A stretch of DNA of 64,000 nucleotides from Kiritimatiellaceae bacterium (GCA_013141415.1 JABFQY010000001.1:434001-498000); one strand, 5' to 3'; positions 15,339-24,851 are shown, counted from the first letter of the stretch. Numbers and translations are program-made. Notes: a model not told the origin generated them from the letters alone.

Positions 15339-18300
15339 TATCCCGCGTATTTATTAACCGTCCGCGGCTGGCGGGCGTGATTTCCATCGTGCTGATGCTG
15401 GCCGGCATCATTTCGATTTTTTCACTGCCGGTCGCGCAGTATCCGCTGGTAACGCCGCCGCAGATCACCGTGTCGGCGAGTTATCCCGGCGCCAGCGCGG
15501 AAGTGCTGGCCGACACCGTGGCCGGTCCGCTTGAGGATGCGGTCAACGGCGTGGACGACATGATTTATATGTCATCCACGTCCGACAGTTCCGGCAACTA
15601 CGCTCTGACCGTTTCTTTTGCCGTCGGCACCGACATCGATATTTCGCTGGTTAAAGTACAGAACCGGGTTGCGCAGGCCACACCGCTGCTGCCTGCCGAA
15701 GTTGTTCAGAAGGGCGTGTCGGTACAGAACCAGTCGTCGGACATTCTCGGATTCCTGATGGTGCGTTCGCCCGACCGTTCACGCGACAGTCTTTTTCTGA
15801 GCGACTACGCCTATAAAGTCATCAAGCCGGCGCTGGAGCGGATTTCCGGCGTCAGCAGCGCCAGCGTGCGCGGCTCGAAATACAGCATGCGCGTCTGGCT
15901 GGATTCCGACCGGCTGGCCGCGCTGGGTCTGAGTTCTTCGGATGTGATTGCCGCGATTCGCAGTCAGAACGTTCAGGCGTCGATCGGTGCCATCGGCAGT
16001 GTTCCCGGCGACGGCTCGGAGCAAATGACCTATACACTGAAAACCACCGGACGGTTGAATACCGTAGAGGATTTCAAAAAAATTATTGTCCGCACCGGCG
16101 CCGACGGCGCAGTTGTTTTTCTGGGCGACGTTGCCCGGATAGAAAAGGGTGCGGACAATTATCTGTTCTCCGCACGCTACAACGGCGAGCCGTCGGTGGC
16201 GATGATGGTGAGCCGCACCTCGGACGCCAACGCGCTGACGACGATGAACAACCTGCGCAAGGAACTGGCCTCTCTTCAAAAACAATTTCCGTCCGGCGTC
16301 GAATGCCAGTTCCCGTACGACGCCACCCAGTTTGTGCGCGTCTGTATTGAAGAAATCGCTTTAACGCTGCTGCTGACTTTCCTGCTCGTGGTTGGCGTCT
16401 GCTACATTTTCCTTCAAGACTGGCGGGCAACGCTGATTCCGGCGCTGACGATTCCGGTTTCGCTGTGCGCCACTTTCGCGGTGCTGACGGCCTTCGGCTA
16501 CAGCATTAACACGCTGACGCTGTTCGGTCTGGTGCTGGCCATCGGCGTCGTCGTGGATGATGCCATCGTGGTGGTGGAGCGCGTTCTTCACCTGATGGAG
16601 CACGAGCATCTGGATCAGAGAACCGCAACCATTAAAGCGATGGAACAGGTGAGCGGCCCGATTATTGCAACCACGCTGGTCCTGCTGGCGATCTTTGTGC
16701 CGATCGGGTTCATGGGCGGAATCGTCGGGAAAATTTATCAGCAGTTCGCCGTTTCGATTTCGGCGGCCGTTTTGTTTTCGGCCATCAACGCACTGACGCT
16801 CAGTCCGGCGTTATGTGCCAGCATGCTTCAGGTTATCAAGCCAAAGCGGCACGGCCCGCTGCGCTGGTTTAACGCCGGGCTTGGGCAGGTGCGAAGCGGC
16901 TATGTATCGGCGTCCAGTCTTCTGTCGCGGCATTTGATTCTGACCGTTGTGGTTCTGGCGGCCGTTATCGGCGGTGCGTATATGATCGGAAAATTCAGTC
17001 CGACTTCGTTCCTGCCGGACGAAGATCAGGGCATCATCTTTGGTGCTGTCCAGCTTCCGGAAGGCGCGACGCTTGCCCGTACCGACGCGCTGCTTACGCA
17101 GGCGGTCACGCCGCTGCGCAACGAGCCCGGCGTTGCTTTTGTCATTCAGATCACCGGGTTCAGCCTGATGGGCGGCGCCGGCGAAAACGTGGCCTTCTTC
17201 GTTTGCGGTCTGAAGGACTGGAGCGAACGCAAGACGCCGGAGTTACAGTCTTCCGCGATTTTAAAGAGACTGCAGGGCCGACTGGCGCAGGTTTCCGGTG
17301 CGCAGATTAATCTCTTTACCCCGCCAGCCATTCGCGGGCTTGGCGCCAGCAGCGGGATGGATATCCGCCTGCAGGCGGTCAGCGACAATGATCCGCAAAA
17401 ACTCGACGCGGTGCTGAAAGGTTTTCTCATGAAGCTCAACACAACGCCGGGAATCATGTACGCGTTCAGCACCTACACCGCGAACACGCCGTATCTGTTT
17501 CTGGATGTGGATCGTGTCAAAGCGTCGCTGATGGGCGTAGATACCAGCGCCATTTTTGCGGCGCTTCAGGACAACCTCGGTTCGCGCTATGTCAACAACG
17601 TGAACTTTGATGGACAGGTGAATAACGTCAACGTACAGGCCGACTGGCCGTTCCGCAATCAGGTGGCCGACATTGAAAAGATTTACGTCAAAAACAACCG
17701 CGGCGACATGGTTCCGCTCGGCAGTGTGCTAACGTCCCGCGTCATTCTTTCTCCGCGAACGGTGGATCGTTACAACAAATTCACCTCCGCGGCCGTCACG
17801 GCCATCGCGCTGCCGTTTATCAGTAGCGGCGAAGCCATGAAGACCGTTTCCAAGCTGGCTGGCGAAACGCTGCCTGCCGGTTACACCTTCGACTGGTCCA
17901 GTCTGAGCTATCAGGAAGCCAGAGCGGCTGGCGGAAGTTCTCTGCTCATCGTCATGGCGCTGATCTTCGGCTATCTGTTTCTCGTCGCGCAGTATGAAAG
18001 CTGGATCATTCCTCTGCCGGTAATGCTTTCCACGGTGGTCGCGAGTCTGGGCGCGCTGGCCGGTCTGCTGTTCAGCCACATGCCGCTCAGTATCTACGCG
18101 CAGCTCGGATTGATTCTGCTCGTCGGACTCGCCAGCAAAAACGCCATTCTGATTGTCGAGTTTTCGCGAGCCCGCCGCGAAGAAGGTCTTACTATTCTTG
18201 AGGCGGCGGCTGACGGCATGAAGCAACGGTTCCGCGCCGTGCTGATGACCGCGTTTACTTTTATTCTCGGCGTACTGCCGATGATGCTGGCCACCGGCGC

Positions 18301-19840
18301 CGGTTCCGCCGCGCGCAAGTCGATCGGTACGACGGTCTTCTGGGGTATGACCATCGCGACGGTCTTTGGCATGTTTCTGATTCCCGCGCTCTACGTGCTT
18401 TTTCAAACCTTGCGTGAAAAGAGTCATACGATCCGTTCCGGCAGAAATAAACTGCACCTGCTGGTGATTCTGCTTATCCCGTTCCTGTTCGGCGGATGCA
18501 AAACCGTTGGGCCGGACTATAAAGAACCGGAACTTCCGCAGCTCGGCGGCCAGCTGTTCGAAGTTCCTTCGGCGTGGTGGATGACGCTGAACGATCCGGA
18601 ATTGACAGCGCTCATTGACGAATCTCAGCGGAATAATAATGGCATCAAGTCGGCGGTTGCCGCCGTCCGTGCGGCTCGCGCTCAACTTGGAATTGCACAG
18701 GCTGTGTTCGGTCCGCAACTGAACGCAACCGGCAGTTACGCCCGGCGAAAGGCCGGTGAAGACGTATCCAGTGCTGGTGCCGGAGATCTTTACCGCGCCG
18801 GTTTTGACGCATCCTGGGAATACGACCTGTTCGGCGGAAACCGCCGTTCGGTCGAAGCCGCTGTCGCCGGACTTGAAGCGCAGGAAGCCGGTCAGGCCGA
18901 TGTACAGGTTTCGCTGTCTGCCGAAACCGCGCAAAGTTATGTTCTGTTGCGCACTTACCAGCAGCGTCTGCAGGTCGCCCGCGAAAATCTTGAACTTCAG
19001 CAACAGACTTTTGATCTGCTGAAATCCCGCTTCGACAGCGGACTGGTTGACGAACTCTCGGTTCAGCAGTCCCGTTACACACTGGAAAGTACACGTTCCG
19101 TCATTCCGTCGCTGGAAACCGGCGTTGAAAAAAGTCTCAACGCACTGGCGGTTCTCACCGGCGTTCTGCCCGGCTCGCTGCACGAACGGCTGAGCGCGGT
19201 GCAAAACATTCCGGTTGCCTCGGCGCAAACCGTCACCGGTATTCCGGCGGATGTGTTGCGACGCCGCCCCGACGTGCGCCGGGCGGAACGTAAGCTGGCC
19301 GCCGAAACGGCGCGCATCGGTGTCGCCGAATCCGACCTTTACCCGAAGTTCACGCTGAACGGCTCGATCGGTATTGAAGCGTTGCACGCCTCGTCGCTGG
19401 TGAAGTCCGGCAGTGAATTTTACAGCATCGGCCCCGGCGTCCGCTGGGCGATTTTCAATATGGGTTCTGTGCGCAACCGCATCGAAGTGCAGAAAGCTTC
19501 GCAGGAGCAGGCCCTCGCCGCCTACGAACAAACCGTACTGGGTGCCGTTCAGGAAACCCGCGACGCGCTCAGTGCGTTTGAAAACGAGCAGTTACGCATC
19601 CAATCACTGGACGCCGCTGTTTCCGCCGCGCGGACGGCAGCGGAACTGGCCGACGACCGCTATAAAAACGGACTCGTTGATTTTGATGTGGTTCTCAACG
19701 GGCAGCGTGCGCGGCTCATTCTTGAAGATCAGCTGGTACAAAGCCGCAGTGCCATCACGCTGAACCTCATCCAGCTCTACAAAGCGCTCGGCGGCGGCTG
19801 GACTTCGCTGGATCGCTCGGATTTGCACGGACGCGAATAG
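15335..19840 (+). CDS. RND pump fused to NodT/OprM-type outer-membrane factor
   Basis: One open frame of 1501 residues. Residues 1 to about 1035 are a full-length HAE1 transporter (AcrB/MexB type), with the proton-relay pair Asp408-Asp409 in GVVVDDAIVVVERV and Lys935 in GLASKNAILIVEF. After a short basic linker, LLVILLIPFLFGGC (Cys1055) and then KTVGPDYKEPELP begin a complete outer-membrane factor of the NodT/OprM lipoprotein family, with its two repeated helical-hairpin halves. Normally these are two genes. The internal hydrophobic segment with a lipobox-like end could be cleaved by signal peptidase II, freeing a lipidated channel. No ATG or ribosome-binding site marks a separate start. A lost stop or an assembly frameshift is the alternative: TAA occurs in another frame in the linker. 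Confidence 0.93.
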   Translation: MISRVFINRPRLAGVISIVLMLAGIISIFSLPVAQYPLVTPPQITVSASYPGASAEVLADTVAGPLEDAVNGVDDMIYMSSTSDSSGNYALTVSFAVGTDIDISLVKVQNRVAQATPLLPAEVVQKGVSVQNQSSDILGFLMVRSPDRSRDSLFLSDYAYKVIKPALERISGVSSASVRGSKYSMRVWLDSDRLAALGLSSSDVIAAIRSQNVQASIGAIGSVPGDGSEQMTYTLKTTGRLNTVEDFKKIIVRTGADGAVVFLGDVARIEKGADNYLFSARYNGEPSVAMMVSRTSDANALTTMNNLRKELASLQKQFPSGVECQFPYDATQFVRVCIEEIALTLLLTFLLVVGVCYIFLQDWRATLIPALTIPVSLCATFAVLTAFGYSINTLTLFGLVLAIGVVVDDAIVVVERVLHLMEHEHLDQRTATIKAMEQVSGPIIATTLVLLAIFVPIGFMGGIVGKIYQQFAVSISAAVLFSAINALTLSPALCASMLQVIKPKRHGPLRWFNAGLGQVRSGYVSASSLLSRHLILTVVVLAAVIGGAYMIGKFSPTSFLPDEDQGIIFGAVQLPEGATLARTDALLTQAVTPLRNEPGVAFVIQITGFSLMGGAGENVAFFVCGLKDWSERKTPELQSSAILKRLQGRLAQVSGAQINLFTPPAIRGLGASSGMDIRLQAVSDNDPQKLDAVLKGFLMKLNTTPGIMYAFSTYTANTPYLFLDVDRVKASLMGVDTSAIFAALQDNLGSRYVNNVNFDGQVNNVNVQADWPFRNQVADIEKIYVKNNRGDMVPLGSVLTSRVILSPRTVDRYNKFTSAAVTAIALPFISSGEAMKTVSKLAGETLPAGYTFDWSSLSYQEARAAGGSSLLIVMALIFGYLFLVAQYESWIIPLPVMLSTVVASLGALAGLLFSHMPLSIYAQLGLILLVGLASKNAILIVEFSRARREEGLTILEAAADGMKQRFRAVLMTAFTFILGVLPMMLATGAGSAARKSIGTTVFWGMTIATVFGMFLIPALYVLFQTLREKSHTIRSGRNKLHLLVILLIPFLFGGCKTVGPDYKEPELPQLGGQLFEVPSAWWMTLNDPELTALIDESQRNNNGIKSAVAAVRAARAQLGIAQAVFGPQLNATGSYARRKAGEDVSSAGAGDLYRAGFDASWEYDLFGGNRRSVEAAVAGLEAQEAGQADVQVSLSAETAQSYVLLRTYQQRLQVARENLELQQQTFDLLKSRFDSGLVDELSVQQSRYTLESTRSVIPSLETGVEKSLNALAVLTGVLPGSLHERLSAVQNIPVASAQTVTGIPADVLRRRPDVRRAERKLAAETARIGVAESDLYPKFTLNGSIGIEALHASSLVKSGSEFYSIGPGVRWAIFNMGSVRNRIEVQKASQEQALAAYEQTVLGAVQETRDALSAFENEQLRIQSLDAAVSAARTAAELADDRYKNGLVDFDVVLNGQRARLILEDQLVQSRSAITLNLIQLYKALGGGWTSLDRSDLHGRE

Positions 19841-19887
19841 AGATTTTTCATGAAGAGAGAAATATTGATAAAGCTCAGGAGTCTATA

Positions 19888-21510
19888 ATGCTTCGTGCGT
19901 CGTCATATACCGCCTTGGATTTGCATAACAGGATTCAGCAGGCCGTTAAGAGCGGCTGTTCTAAAGTCAGTCTCGATCCGGGATGCTATGAAGTATCCGG
20001 AGAACTGCTGCCTGACAGCTTTTGCTGCCCATCCAACAACGACGAAGGCGTTAAGCGCATCCTCTTTGATCTCGTTGGCGTGAATAATCTGACGATCGAC
20101 GGACAAGGTGCAACGCTGGTGTTTCACGGCGAAATGCTGCCTGTACGCATGGTTGAATGCCGCAACGTCAAGCTGCTCAACTTTTCTATCGACTGGAAGC
20201 GCCCTTTCTTTACGCAAGGGCTGGTGCTGAAATCGGGGGCTGATTTTGTTGAGGTGGAGGTCGATACAGAAAAATATCCGCTGACGGTGGAGGGTAACCG
20301 GCTCGTGCTGTGTGATGAGGCTGGATACCGTAACACTTCCCTATGGAATATCCTGGGCTTCGATCCGCAAAAACCGGAACTCGCATTTGATCAGGGCGAC
20401 AATTTTTCGCTGGCCAGCCACCACGTTGCCACGCAAACGGCGCCGAATCGTTTCCGTATAGACGGGAAATGGATCACCGTCCCGAAACCGGGCCAGCGGG
20501 CTTTGCTCATGCAGGGCGACCGGATTGCCCCGGCTGTTTTTATGGATCGCTGTCAGGATACATTGATCGAAAACGTAACGATTCACCATGCGCCGGGTAT
20601 GGGATTTCTCGGCCAGATGTGTCGCAACACGGCTCTGAGCCGCTGCAAGGTGGTTCCTTCCGGCGACCGCATTTTTTCAACCTGGGTTGACGCTTCACAT
20701 TTTACCGATTGCGACGGACGGCTCGATATCTGCGGATGCGAATTCAGCGGGCAATGCGATGATGCCGGCAACATACACGGAGCCTACTGGGCGGTTGCCG
20801 AACGGATTGACGACCGCACAATTCTGGCGGAAGTCCGCCATACGCAACAGCGCGGCGTGGCCATGCTCAAGTCCGGCGACATCGCGGCATTCCACAACCG
20901 CGCCAACCTCGCCGGCCTGATACATAGAAACGTAGTTGAGGTTTCTCCCATCAACCTGGTCATCACAAAAATCGTGTTCGACGGGCCGGTACCGGACTGC
21001 CCCGAAATGGCGATCCGGCGCCATTGCCCGGATTTTGAAGTCAACGTGACGGATTGTAAGTTCGGCCCCAACCGCGGACGCGGATTATTACTTTCCGTTC
21101 CCGGAAAAGTTCGCGTTGAGCGCAACATCATCCATTCCTCCTGTTCGGGGGTTTTGGTCGAAAGTGACTGCAACTACTGGTGGGAATCCGGCCCGCTCAC
21201 CGATCTGCTGGTGAGCAACAATATTTTTGAGAGTTGCTGCTATGGTCAATCAGGCTCCGCTGTTATCCATGTATCGCCTAAAGTGCAGAACCCTGAAGGG
21301 GCCCCGCCGGTTCACCGTAATCTGCGTTTTTCGGATAACCGCTTTATTCTCTGCCGCGCTCCGCTGTTGCACGCCGATTTTGTTGATGGTCTCGTATTTG
21401 AACGGAACACGGTCGAATGGTCGGCGAACTATCCGTGTGAATGCGCAACTCCAACTATAAAACTTGGAGCATGTCTGCCTGGCGCCAGAATTCAACCCCT
21501 GAACGAATAA
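19888..21510 (+). CDS. GH110-like right-handed beta-helix protein (alpha-1,3-galactosidase family)
   Basis: Protein of 540 residues. LTIDGQGATLVFHG, RPFFTQGLVL, DRIFSTWVDASHF and CDDAGNIHGAYW match, from memory, the ordered motifs of GH110 alpha-1,3-galactosidases. The paired Asp291-Asp292 in the DDAxNxHG stretch is where the family places catalytic acids. The later part has regular beta-helix rungs (VTDCKFGPNRGRGLLLSVPG; LLVSNNIFESC). No signal peptide is present, so the protein is probably cytoplasmic, unlike most polysaccharide-degrading relatives. It is also rich in cysteine. AGGAGT lies just before the ATG. It is probably not part of the efflux operon. Confidence 0.7.
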   Translation: MLRASSYTALDLHNRIQQAVKSGCSKVSLDPGCYEVSGELLPDSFCCPSNNDEGVKRILFDLVGVNNLTIDGQGATLVFHGEMLPVRMVECRNVKLLNFSIDWKRPFFTQGLVLKSGADFVEVEVDTEKYPLTVEGNRLVLCDEAGYRNTSLWNILGFDPQKPELAFDQGDNFSLASHHVATQTAPNRFRIDGKWITVPKPGQRALLMQGDRIAPAVFMDRCQDTLIENVTIHHAPGMGFLGQMCRNTALSRCKVVPSGDRIFSTWVDASHFTDCDGRLDICGCEFSGQCDDAGNIHGAYWAVAERIDDRTILAEVRHTQQRGVAMLKSGDIAAFHNRANLAGLIHRNVVEVSPINLVITKIVFDGPVPDCPEMAIRRHCPDFEVNVTDCKFGPNRGRGLLLSVPGKVRVERNIIHSSCSGVLVESDCNYWWESGPLTDLLVSNNIFESCCYGQSGSAVIHVSPKVQNPEGAPPVHRNLRFSDNRFILCRAPLLHADFVDGLVFERNTVEWSANYPCECATPTIKLGACLPGARIQPLNE

Positions 21511-21540
21511 GACGGCGGGCGCTTGCCAAAGCTGATTTTT

Positions 21541-21633
21541 TCACGCTTCGCGGACAACGACTTCCCGCATAAACGGGTTCATGAGTTGTTCAATGCGGCG
21601 GCGACTGGTAACCGATGGAATAAGAACTTCCAT
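21541..21633 (-). pseudogene. Possible 3' remnant of a LacI-type regulator gene
   Basis: In the minus direction this reads VTSRRRIEQLMNPFMREVVV and then REA and a stop. This resembles the last residues of LacI/GalR-family proteins, which commonly end in an RRI...VVRES-like tail. The frame continues upstream without any recognisable domain and soon meets the leader of the next gene, so only a fragment could remain. It may be chance. Confidence is low. Confidence 0.22.
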
Positions 21634-21721
21634 CCTGATCTGTTCCTGTAAAAAATTGCTGTTAAAAACAGGAGCAGAAGGGCACAATAAAAACGTTGTA
21701 AACGGGTGTGAGGTACCAATA

Positions 21722-22735
21722 ATGAAAACGGGGTTGAAAATATTAGGGTTGCTTGTGCTGACATTTTCCGCCGTACATGCTGAGAATTCTGATTATTATT
21801 ACACGACCAATAGCGGAACGATCACAATTACCCAATACATCGGCACCAATGAAGTGGTTATTGTTCCGGCTACGATTAATGGCCTGCCGGTTACAGATAT
21901 CGGGAATTATGCGTTTCAGTACTACGGCGTGATGACTGACTTAACAATTCCTGACAGCGTCGTTAATATAGGAACCGAGGCATTCTATGGATGTGGTTTT
22001 TTGACCCGCCTCGTGATCGGACAAAGCGTTGTCAGCATCGGGGAGTCGGCGTTTAACCGTTGCGACAACCTGCCAATCCTTGATATTCCCGACAGTGTCA
22101 CCAGCATCGGGTTTTCAGCATTCTACTACTGTAACGCGTTGACCAATGCAACGGTCGGTTCTGGGGTCATCAGCATCGACGGATCGGCGTTTGAGGAGTG
22201 TTCCCGCCTGTCGGGTATCTATTTTCGGGGGAATGCCCCGACGGCTGGTGAAAATATATTTGCCAATGACAATGACGCGACAGTCTATCGTTTATCTGAA
22301 GCCACTGGCTGGCCGACTGTTCCGGACGTTTGGGGCGGACGGCCGACCGCTCTGTGGGCGTCGCAGAATGCAGATGGAGATGCGGATACAGACGGAATTC
22401 CTGATGCATGGGAGCAGCAGTACTTTGGCGGGATAACGAACGCCAATCCGGTTTCAATCTGCTCTAACGGAATCAACACCGTAATTGAAGCCTACGTTGC
22501 CGGACTCAACCCGAATGACCCGCAGAGTGTACTTCGCATATCGGCCTCCTTTTCTGGGGAAGTAATCGGATGGAATGCTGCATCCGGCCGTGTGTATTCA
22601 GTTTACTGGACAACCAATCTGATGAACGGGTTTCAATCTTTGGCGACCAATATTCTTTGGACGCAGGGAAACTATACCAACTCAAATATCACTTCTCGCG
22701 GCTATTATCGGGTGAATGTTCGGCTTGCGAATTGA
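21722..22735 (+). CDS. Secreted BspA-type leucine-rich-repeat protein
   Basis: Protein of 337 residues. A signal peptide (MKTGLKILGLLVLTFSAVHA) is followed by at least four LRR_5 units of about 23 residues, each of the form ...IPDSVVNIGTEAFYGCGFLT. A DADTDGIPDAWEQQYFGG segment then resembles the calcium-binding Asp-rich motif that often precedes C-terminal domains in secreted PVC proteins. The C-terminal 80 residues (SGRVYSVYWTTNLMNGFQSL) form a beta-rich module of unknown role, recurrent in secreted proteins of this group as I recall. Function is probably adhesion or surface binding. The frame runs 47 codons upstream, but the signal peptide and GAGGT fix the ATG at 21722. Confidence 0.8.
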   Translation: MKTGLKILGLLVLTFSAVHAENSDYYYTTNSGTITITQYIGTNEVVIVPATINGLPVTDIGNYAFQYYGVMTDLTIPDSVVNIGTEAFYGCGFLTRLVIGQSVVSIGESAFNRCDNLPILDIPDSVTSIGFSAFYYCNALTNATVGSGVISIDGSAFEECSRLSGIYFRGNAPTAGENIFANDNDATVYRLSEATGWPTVPDVWGGRPTALWASQNADGDADTDGIPDAWEQQYFGGITNANPVSICSNGINTVIEAYVAGLNPNDPQSVLRISASFSGEVIGWNAASGRVYSVYWTTNLMNGFQSLATNILWTQGNYTNSNITSRGYYRVNVRLAN

Positions 22736-22764
22736 TTCTCAATCGGCCTGACATGAGAGGTCTG

Positions 22765-22964
22765 GGGCGTGTCATAAATTAAGCCAGATGAGTGTCCGTC
22801 AAACCGGGGTTGCTTCATCCAAAGAAAGAAAAACTAACCGTGCTGGACTCTCATTAGACCCTGTCCAGTCCATGGGGCAGGTCAAAGAACCCTCCAAAAA
22901 AAGAGGAATCCTGCTCTATCTTTCGTTAAAAACGAAGACTTTCTTATTAATTAATGACACGCCC
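22765..22964. mobile_element. 200-bp MITE with terminal inverted repeats
   Basis: The ends are GGGCGTGTCATAAATTAA (22765-22782) and the inverse of GGGCGTGTCATTAATTAA (22947-22964), with one mismatch in 18. The interior has no open frame and includes a small hairpin (CGTT-AAA-AACG). No clear target duplication is visible. It fills most of the 332-base gap between the LRR gene and the glycosyltransferase gene. It is probably a non-autonomous derivative mobilised by a transposase elsewhere. Confidence 0.8.
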
Positions 22965-23067
22965 TAAAACAGAAGGCAGGACTGTCGGCGAAATACCGGT
23001 CGGATACTCTGCGGGTTTTCCGCTATACAACAGAGTCCTTTCCTTCGTACCATGACGGCATAAACAA

Positions 23068-24168
23068 ATGGCAAAGAAACCGGTCATCCTTTTTGCGATT
23101 AACGGGCTCGGCATGGGCAACAGCACGCGTTGCCATGTAATTATTCAGCGTTTGATCGCCGAAGCTGAAGTACACATCATTACTTCCGGAAACGGAATTT
23201 TCTTTTTTAATGATCGCCCCGGCATTGCCTCTCTCACCGCCACGCCGCCGCTGGCCTACGCTTTTTCCGGCGACGGCGTGAATGCGCTCGGCACGTTGGC
23301 AGGGGTGCGAAACATGCGCGGCGCGTTATGTGAGAAGAGAGTCAAACTCGAAGCACTTCTTGGTGAGCTGAAGCCGGACATGGTGGTTACAGACTCTGAA
23401 TATGTTGTCAGTCCGGTTTTGCGCCGCCGCATTCCGCTGGCCGGTATCAATAATTCGGATGTCGTGGTGACGGAATACTTCCGGCGGAAGAATCTTCCGG
23501 CGTCCATCCGCTCTCACTTCTGGGGTATCGAATATTCGGACTATTTATTCCACCGCATGAAGTGGAAGCTGGCGGTCAGCCCGTCGCCGTTCGCCGATAA
23601 ACCGCGCAGCGATGTTTTCAAACGCGTTGGTTTGATTGTGCGCGATGGTGCCCGCGAAACCGCGCTGGAACGTGCCGGGAAGCCGGTTCCGCTTCCGCAG
23701 GAGATTGATCGTATTGTAGTCATGCTCAGCGGCTCGGCGTTTGCATCGCAAATTTCTGAACTTCAAACCCTGCCATGGAAAGTGGACGTGATCGGCCGTG
23801 AAGGCGTCAGCGCCGGCAACGTCACCTATCACGGGAAAATCCGCGAGAGCCTTGAGTTTGTCCGCAATGCCGGCGCACTGGTGATTAATGGCGGGTTTTC
23901 ATCCGTTAGCGAAGCGATCGCCATGATGCGTCCGGTGTATGTCATTCCTGTACCCAATCACGCCGAGCAGTTAATCAACGCACAGATGGTGAAAGATGTT
24001 GGGGCGGGGGATGTTGCAGCCACCGGAACAATTATCCAACGGCTGAAGGATGTGTACCGGCTTAACCGCTGGGATGGAATTAAAGAAAACCGCGTGCCGG
24101 TTGATTTTAATGGAGGTGACGAAGCCGCCGCACTGCTACTCGAATTACTGCATGGGACGAAGCAATGA
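23068..24168 (+). CDS. Glycosyltransferase of the MurG/GT-B type
   Basis: Protein of 366 residues with a GT-B layout. An N-terminal Rossmann half begins ILFAINGLGMGNSTRC, a glycine-rich loop typical of this group. The C-terminal donor-binding half carries GALVINGGFSSVSEAIAMM and then a VIPVPNHAEQLINAQ stretch matching GT28/GT1 nucleotide-sugar sites. The acceptor and sugar are unknown. It overlaps the next gene, a YdjC/ChbG-type deacetylase, by four bases, which suggests that an N-acetylated sugar is transferred and then deacetylated. Confidence 0.8.
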   Translation: MAKKPVILFAINGLGMGNSTRCHVIIQRLIAEAEVHIITSGNGIFFFNDRPGIASLTATPPLAYAFSGDGVNALGTLAGVRNMRGALCEKRVKLEALLGELKPDMVVTDSEYVVSPVLRRRIPLAGINNSDVVVTEYFRRKNLPASIRSHFWGIEYSDYLFHRMKWKLAVSPSPFADKPRSDVFKRVGLIVRDGARETALERAGKPVPLPQEIDRIVVMLSGSAFASQISELQTLPWKVDVIGREGVSAGNVTYHGKIRESLEFVRNAGALVINGGFSSVSEAIAMMRPVYVIPVPNHAEQLINAQMVKDVGAGDVAATGTIIQRLKDVYRLNRWDGIKENRVPVDFNGGDEAAALLLELLHGTKQ

Positions 24169-24851
24169 TTATTTGTGCCGACGACTTCGGAATGACGATA
24201 GACATTAACCGCGCCACGGCGGAATTGGCCCGTGCCGGAAAAATCAGCGCAGTTTCCTGCATGGTCAATATGCCGTTTTTTACGGCTGATCAAATCTCTG
24301 AACTCGGTTCGGCGCAGCTTGGTTTGCATTTTACACTGGCAGAAACTCCGCCGGAGTTTCGCTGTCTTGTGCTCCGGGCTTACACTCGGCAACTTGTTCA
24401 GAGGGAGATTTACAACGAGCTTTCGATGCAATACGAGCGGTTCGAAGAAATCACGGGGCGTCGCCCGGATTTCATCGACGGCCATTTGCATGTTCAGCAG
24501 CTGCCGGTCATTCGCGATGCGGTGATCGGGTTTATTCAAAACCGCTGTGCGGGTAACCTGCCGTTCGTACGTAATGCGGCGATGCCGTTGAGACAGTGCT
24601 CGCTAAAAAGTTTTTTCATCGCCGCGCCGGGCTGCGTACTGAAGTTCAAATTGAGAAAGGCAGGGATTCCAACCAACGACGGCTTTGGCGGAATTTATAA
24701 CTACGCCGATTTCGTGCGCTACCCGCAACACCTTGAAAAATTTCTCCGCACCGTTCAAGAGCCTGGAATTATCATGGTGCATCCGGGTCTCGACGAACTC
24801 TGGCGCCGCGCCGAGTACGACGCGCTTGTTTCCAGTGTATGGAAAAAATAA
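24165..24851 (+). CDS. YdjC/ChbG/HpnK family carbohydrate deacetylase
   Basis: Protein of 228 residues beginning MIICADDFGMT, the family's catalytic Asp-Asp pair (Asp6, Asp7). Metal-binding His107 and His109 lie in DGHLHVQQLP, and HPGLDE near the C-terminus supplies the last conserved histidine. Members remove acetyl groups from N-acetylated sugars in chito-oligosaccharides or on hopanoid and lipid-linked sugars. Coupling to a glycosyltransferase by ATGA overlap suggests a lipid-linked or envelope sugar as substrate. The stop codon abuts the ahpC terminator stem. Confidence 0.85.
   Translation: MIICADDFGMTIDINRATAELARAGKISAVSCMVNMPFFTADQISELGSAQLGLHFTLAETPPEFRCLVLRAYTRQLVQREIYNELSMQYERFEEITGRRPDFIDGHLHVQQLPVIRDAVIGFIQNRCAGNLPFVRNAAMPLRQCSLKSFFIAAPGCVLKFKLRKAGIPTNDGFGGIYNYADFVRYPQHLEKFLRTVQEPGIIMVHPGLDELWRRAEYDALVSSVWKK

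Noticed and set aside
17729-19531. Long antisense open frame of 600 codons opposite the RND-OMF gene
   Set aside because: It is a GC-rich shadow frame: rich in Arg, Gln and His with no domain, and lies wholly opposite a clear gene. The 424-codon frame opposite metG and the 563-codon frame opposite rpoC are the same case.
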